DNA of 64,000 nucleotides, from contig JBHGNT010000013.1 in assembly GCA_043228905.1 (NCBI GenBank), positions 1,364,001 through 1,428,000 of the forward strand, written 5' to 3'. Position numbers and translations under genes: made by a program. The notes under the pieces were generated by a model. That model was not told the origin of the DNA. It ran no database searches and saw nothing but the letters and a program-made list of their open reading frames with translations. This document shows, one piece after another, positions 62,492 to 64,000 of the stretch (its first letter is position 1; the number at the start of each line of letters is the position of its first letter). Origin of the DNA: Azolla caroliniana. Taxonomy: Eukaryota > Polypodiophyta.

Positions 62492-63600
62492 AGAGAAAGA
62501 GATATTAATGGAGTTCACGACGGAAGACTCGACAAGGATGACTGGACATGCTTTGATGAAGTGGATAGAGAAGAAGAATAAGAAGATGAGCACTTCGAGG
62601 GTGTATGATGAATTCAACCAGATGTTTAGTCGTCTCCCCAATACGGACCAAGTGGTGCTTGAGGAGAACAAGACTTTATACTTCTTGAAAGCCGTGGCCA
62701 TGAAGGATAGACGAGAATTGGGGACTCTTCTCGAAGACGATACCCAAGCAAATGGGTTTGTAGCGAACTGGATCGCGGTGAAACGAGCGTGCAATAGGCT
62801 CGACAAGTGTCGTCAATGGGTTGATGGCACCGACTTGGCAGGATCGACTGTCACGGATAAAAGGAGACAACCAAAATTATCTAAGCCACCCATACAAAGT
62901 AACCTGGAAGAAAAGAAGATTGACGACGACATCATCGAAGAACTAGCAAAGCAGTTCGAGACGGTCACACTAGCCAACATGAATTGTCGAGGGCCCAAAG
63001 GAAAAGAACCCTTTAGATGCGTGTGGTGCGATAGCATGGACCACATGAGAAGATATTGTTCGAGCCTTCGAGATGCCATTCGACAAAATATCGTGTACAT
63101 GGATGGCAACATGATCTGCTCGAGTGAGACTAGGAGACCCCTACGAGTGAATTTCGGAAGAGGGGGAATGAAGAAAGCTATGGAGGATGCCAAGGTGACT
63201 CATGTGGATGCGATGCACTATGCTGTGTTTGGCCGGAATAAGAGTCGGGAAAGACAAAAATGAATCTGTGAAAGTGGGAGCAAAGTTTTGCACTTCCGTT
63301 CTCGAGTATGAGAAGAAGGGGAAGGTCACATCGAACAAGTTAGAGCTTGCGGACCGAAGCGTGCAAAGCATAACCGGGTGGTCGGATCCGGTGGATGAAA
63401 ACACTATACTCGCAGAAGTGATGTGCAACAACCACAAGGTGTTTGTTGAAGAAAAGAGAAAAAGAATAGAAGAGCAAGGCCCATCAAAAAGACATGAAAC
63501 AAGGAATGCGAAAAAGAAAGAAGATGTAGAAACAAGTCGACCCTTACAAATGGAGGAAGGAGACGCTAGCCGAAAAGTGGAGTCAATCAAATGAGTCAAA
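62492..63600 (+). pseudogene. element Z gag, C-terminal part with zinc knuckle
   Basis: Continues from 45321. Two overlapping open stretches (to 63263 and 63202-63594) are offset by a frameshift near 63235. Landmarks: capsid-like EFNQMFSRLPNTDQVVLEENKTLYFL, LEDDTQANGFVANWIAV, CCHC box CVWCDSMDHMRRYC and a C-terminal basic tail. The closest relative in the window is B gag at 32740-31754. Confidence 0.78.
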
Positions 63601-64000
63601 GAAACGGTTCGGCCCGTGAAGATTGGTGTCGAAGACCCTGCTCGAAAGACAAGGACTATGCCTACCTATAACCTAAGGTTGGACATAGAGCAAACGACAG
63701 ACCTGAAGAGGATTCTCGAGGAACGCGTTCTTGATAGCCATGTGACTTTGTCCTTGAGGGAATTACTCGGCATTACAAAGGAGTTCCATGACACGATCAT
63801 CGACCTTGTAAAAAGAAAGAGGCAACAATCGGACGAGGAAGAAGAGAAGCCAAAAAAAGCAAAGATAAATGCCATAACAATGGCAAGGGACGAAGTCGAT
63901 GAAGATATGGTGGACAGCCACTATACTCGACCTCATTGGGCACAAGTGACAACGGAGACACCTATGAAGATCGGGGAGAAGAAAGAGACCGTGGTAGCCT
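63601..64000 (+). pseudogene. element Z pre-protease and protease start, cut by window end
   Basis: Open reading with DIEQTTDLKRILEERVLDS, ITKEFHDTIIDLVKRKR and then HYTRPHWAQVTTETPMKIGEKK, which precedes the D-H-G-S protease loop in B. The catalytic loop lies beyond the window. The gag stop at 63594 lies just upstream. Confidence 0.65.

Larger units (their letters stand above)
44723..64000 (+). mobile_element. gypsy element Z, incomplete at window end, split by Y
   Basis: LTR, tRNA-Trp primer site, gag (45023-45321, resuming at 62492) and the start of protease. It is related to B: same primer site, same gag core and the same pre-protease segment HWA.TTETP. The 17-kb Y element, flanked by GTGTT duplications, interrupts gag. 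Polymerase and 3' LTR lie beyond the window. Confidence 0.8.

Overview
The window looks like accessory chromatin from a eukaryote, very probably a streptophyte plant and plausibly a non-seed lineage (bryophyte, lycophyte, fern or charophyte). The signs are plant-type LTR retrotransposons, a copia primer site matching initiator tRNA-Met, a primer site matching my recollection of plant tRNA-Trp, and small GT-AG introns of 67-89 bp. No rRNA gene, intact tRNA gene, CRISPR array or bacterial operon is visible. Nearly all coding capacity belongs to mobile elements, most of them broken and nested inside each other. Species assignment is inference.

Layout, left third. 0-2.3 kb and 4.3-5.2 kb hold minus-strand gag-protease debris of a Ty3/gypsy family called Y here. 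They flank a 2-kb LTR-like block carrying an 11-unit minisatellite. 5.2-8.9 kb is a decayed minus-strand copia element. 8.9-10.4 kb is the LTR and gag of a chromovirus (family C). 10.4-13.0 kb is the 3' LTR and extra 3' ORF of another Y copy.

Layout, middle. From about 13.84 to 44.73 kb, weak inverted repeats bracket two divergent, decayed, intron-containing genes. One is a minus-strand DUF7869-type gene, split between 38.58-37.30 kb and 15.35-14.21 kb. The other is a plus-strand gene at 39.3-43.7 kb that joins a ParB-like domain to a beta-class DNA amino-methyltransferase. A 22-kb gypsy element, B (15346-37303, 4-bp duplication ACGT), interrupts the DUF7869 gene. Inside B's 3' LTR sits chromovirus C (16159-27412, duplication GGTAC). 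Inside C's reverse transcriptase sits an intact copia, D (18879-24430, duplication GGGAG). Inside B's gag sits a gag-only element, TR-GAG1 (32741-35999, duplication GCGT).

Layout, right third. Gypsy element Z starts at 44723 and runs off the window. Its gag is split by a full Y element (45322-62486, duplication GTGTT). Y contains TR-GAG2 (46508-50029), whose two LTRs lie in opposite orientation, a solo LTR (50947-51678) and TR-GAG3 (54181-57785). The gag-only elements share LTR ends, primer site and gag N-terminus with B, so B-like elements probably mobilise them.

Most noteworthy are the DUF7869 plus ParB-methyltransferase pair with its palindrome array, the self-priming signature of the C chromoviruses, tRNA-like modules inside LTRs of several families, and the inverted-LTR element. 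Only copia D looks capable of independent activity.
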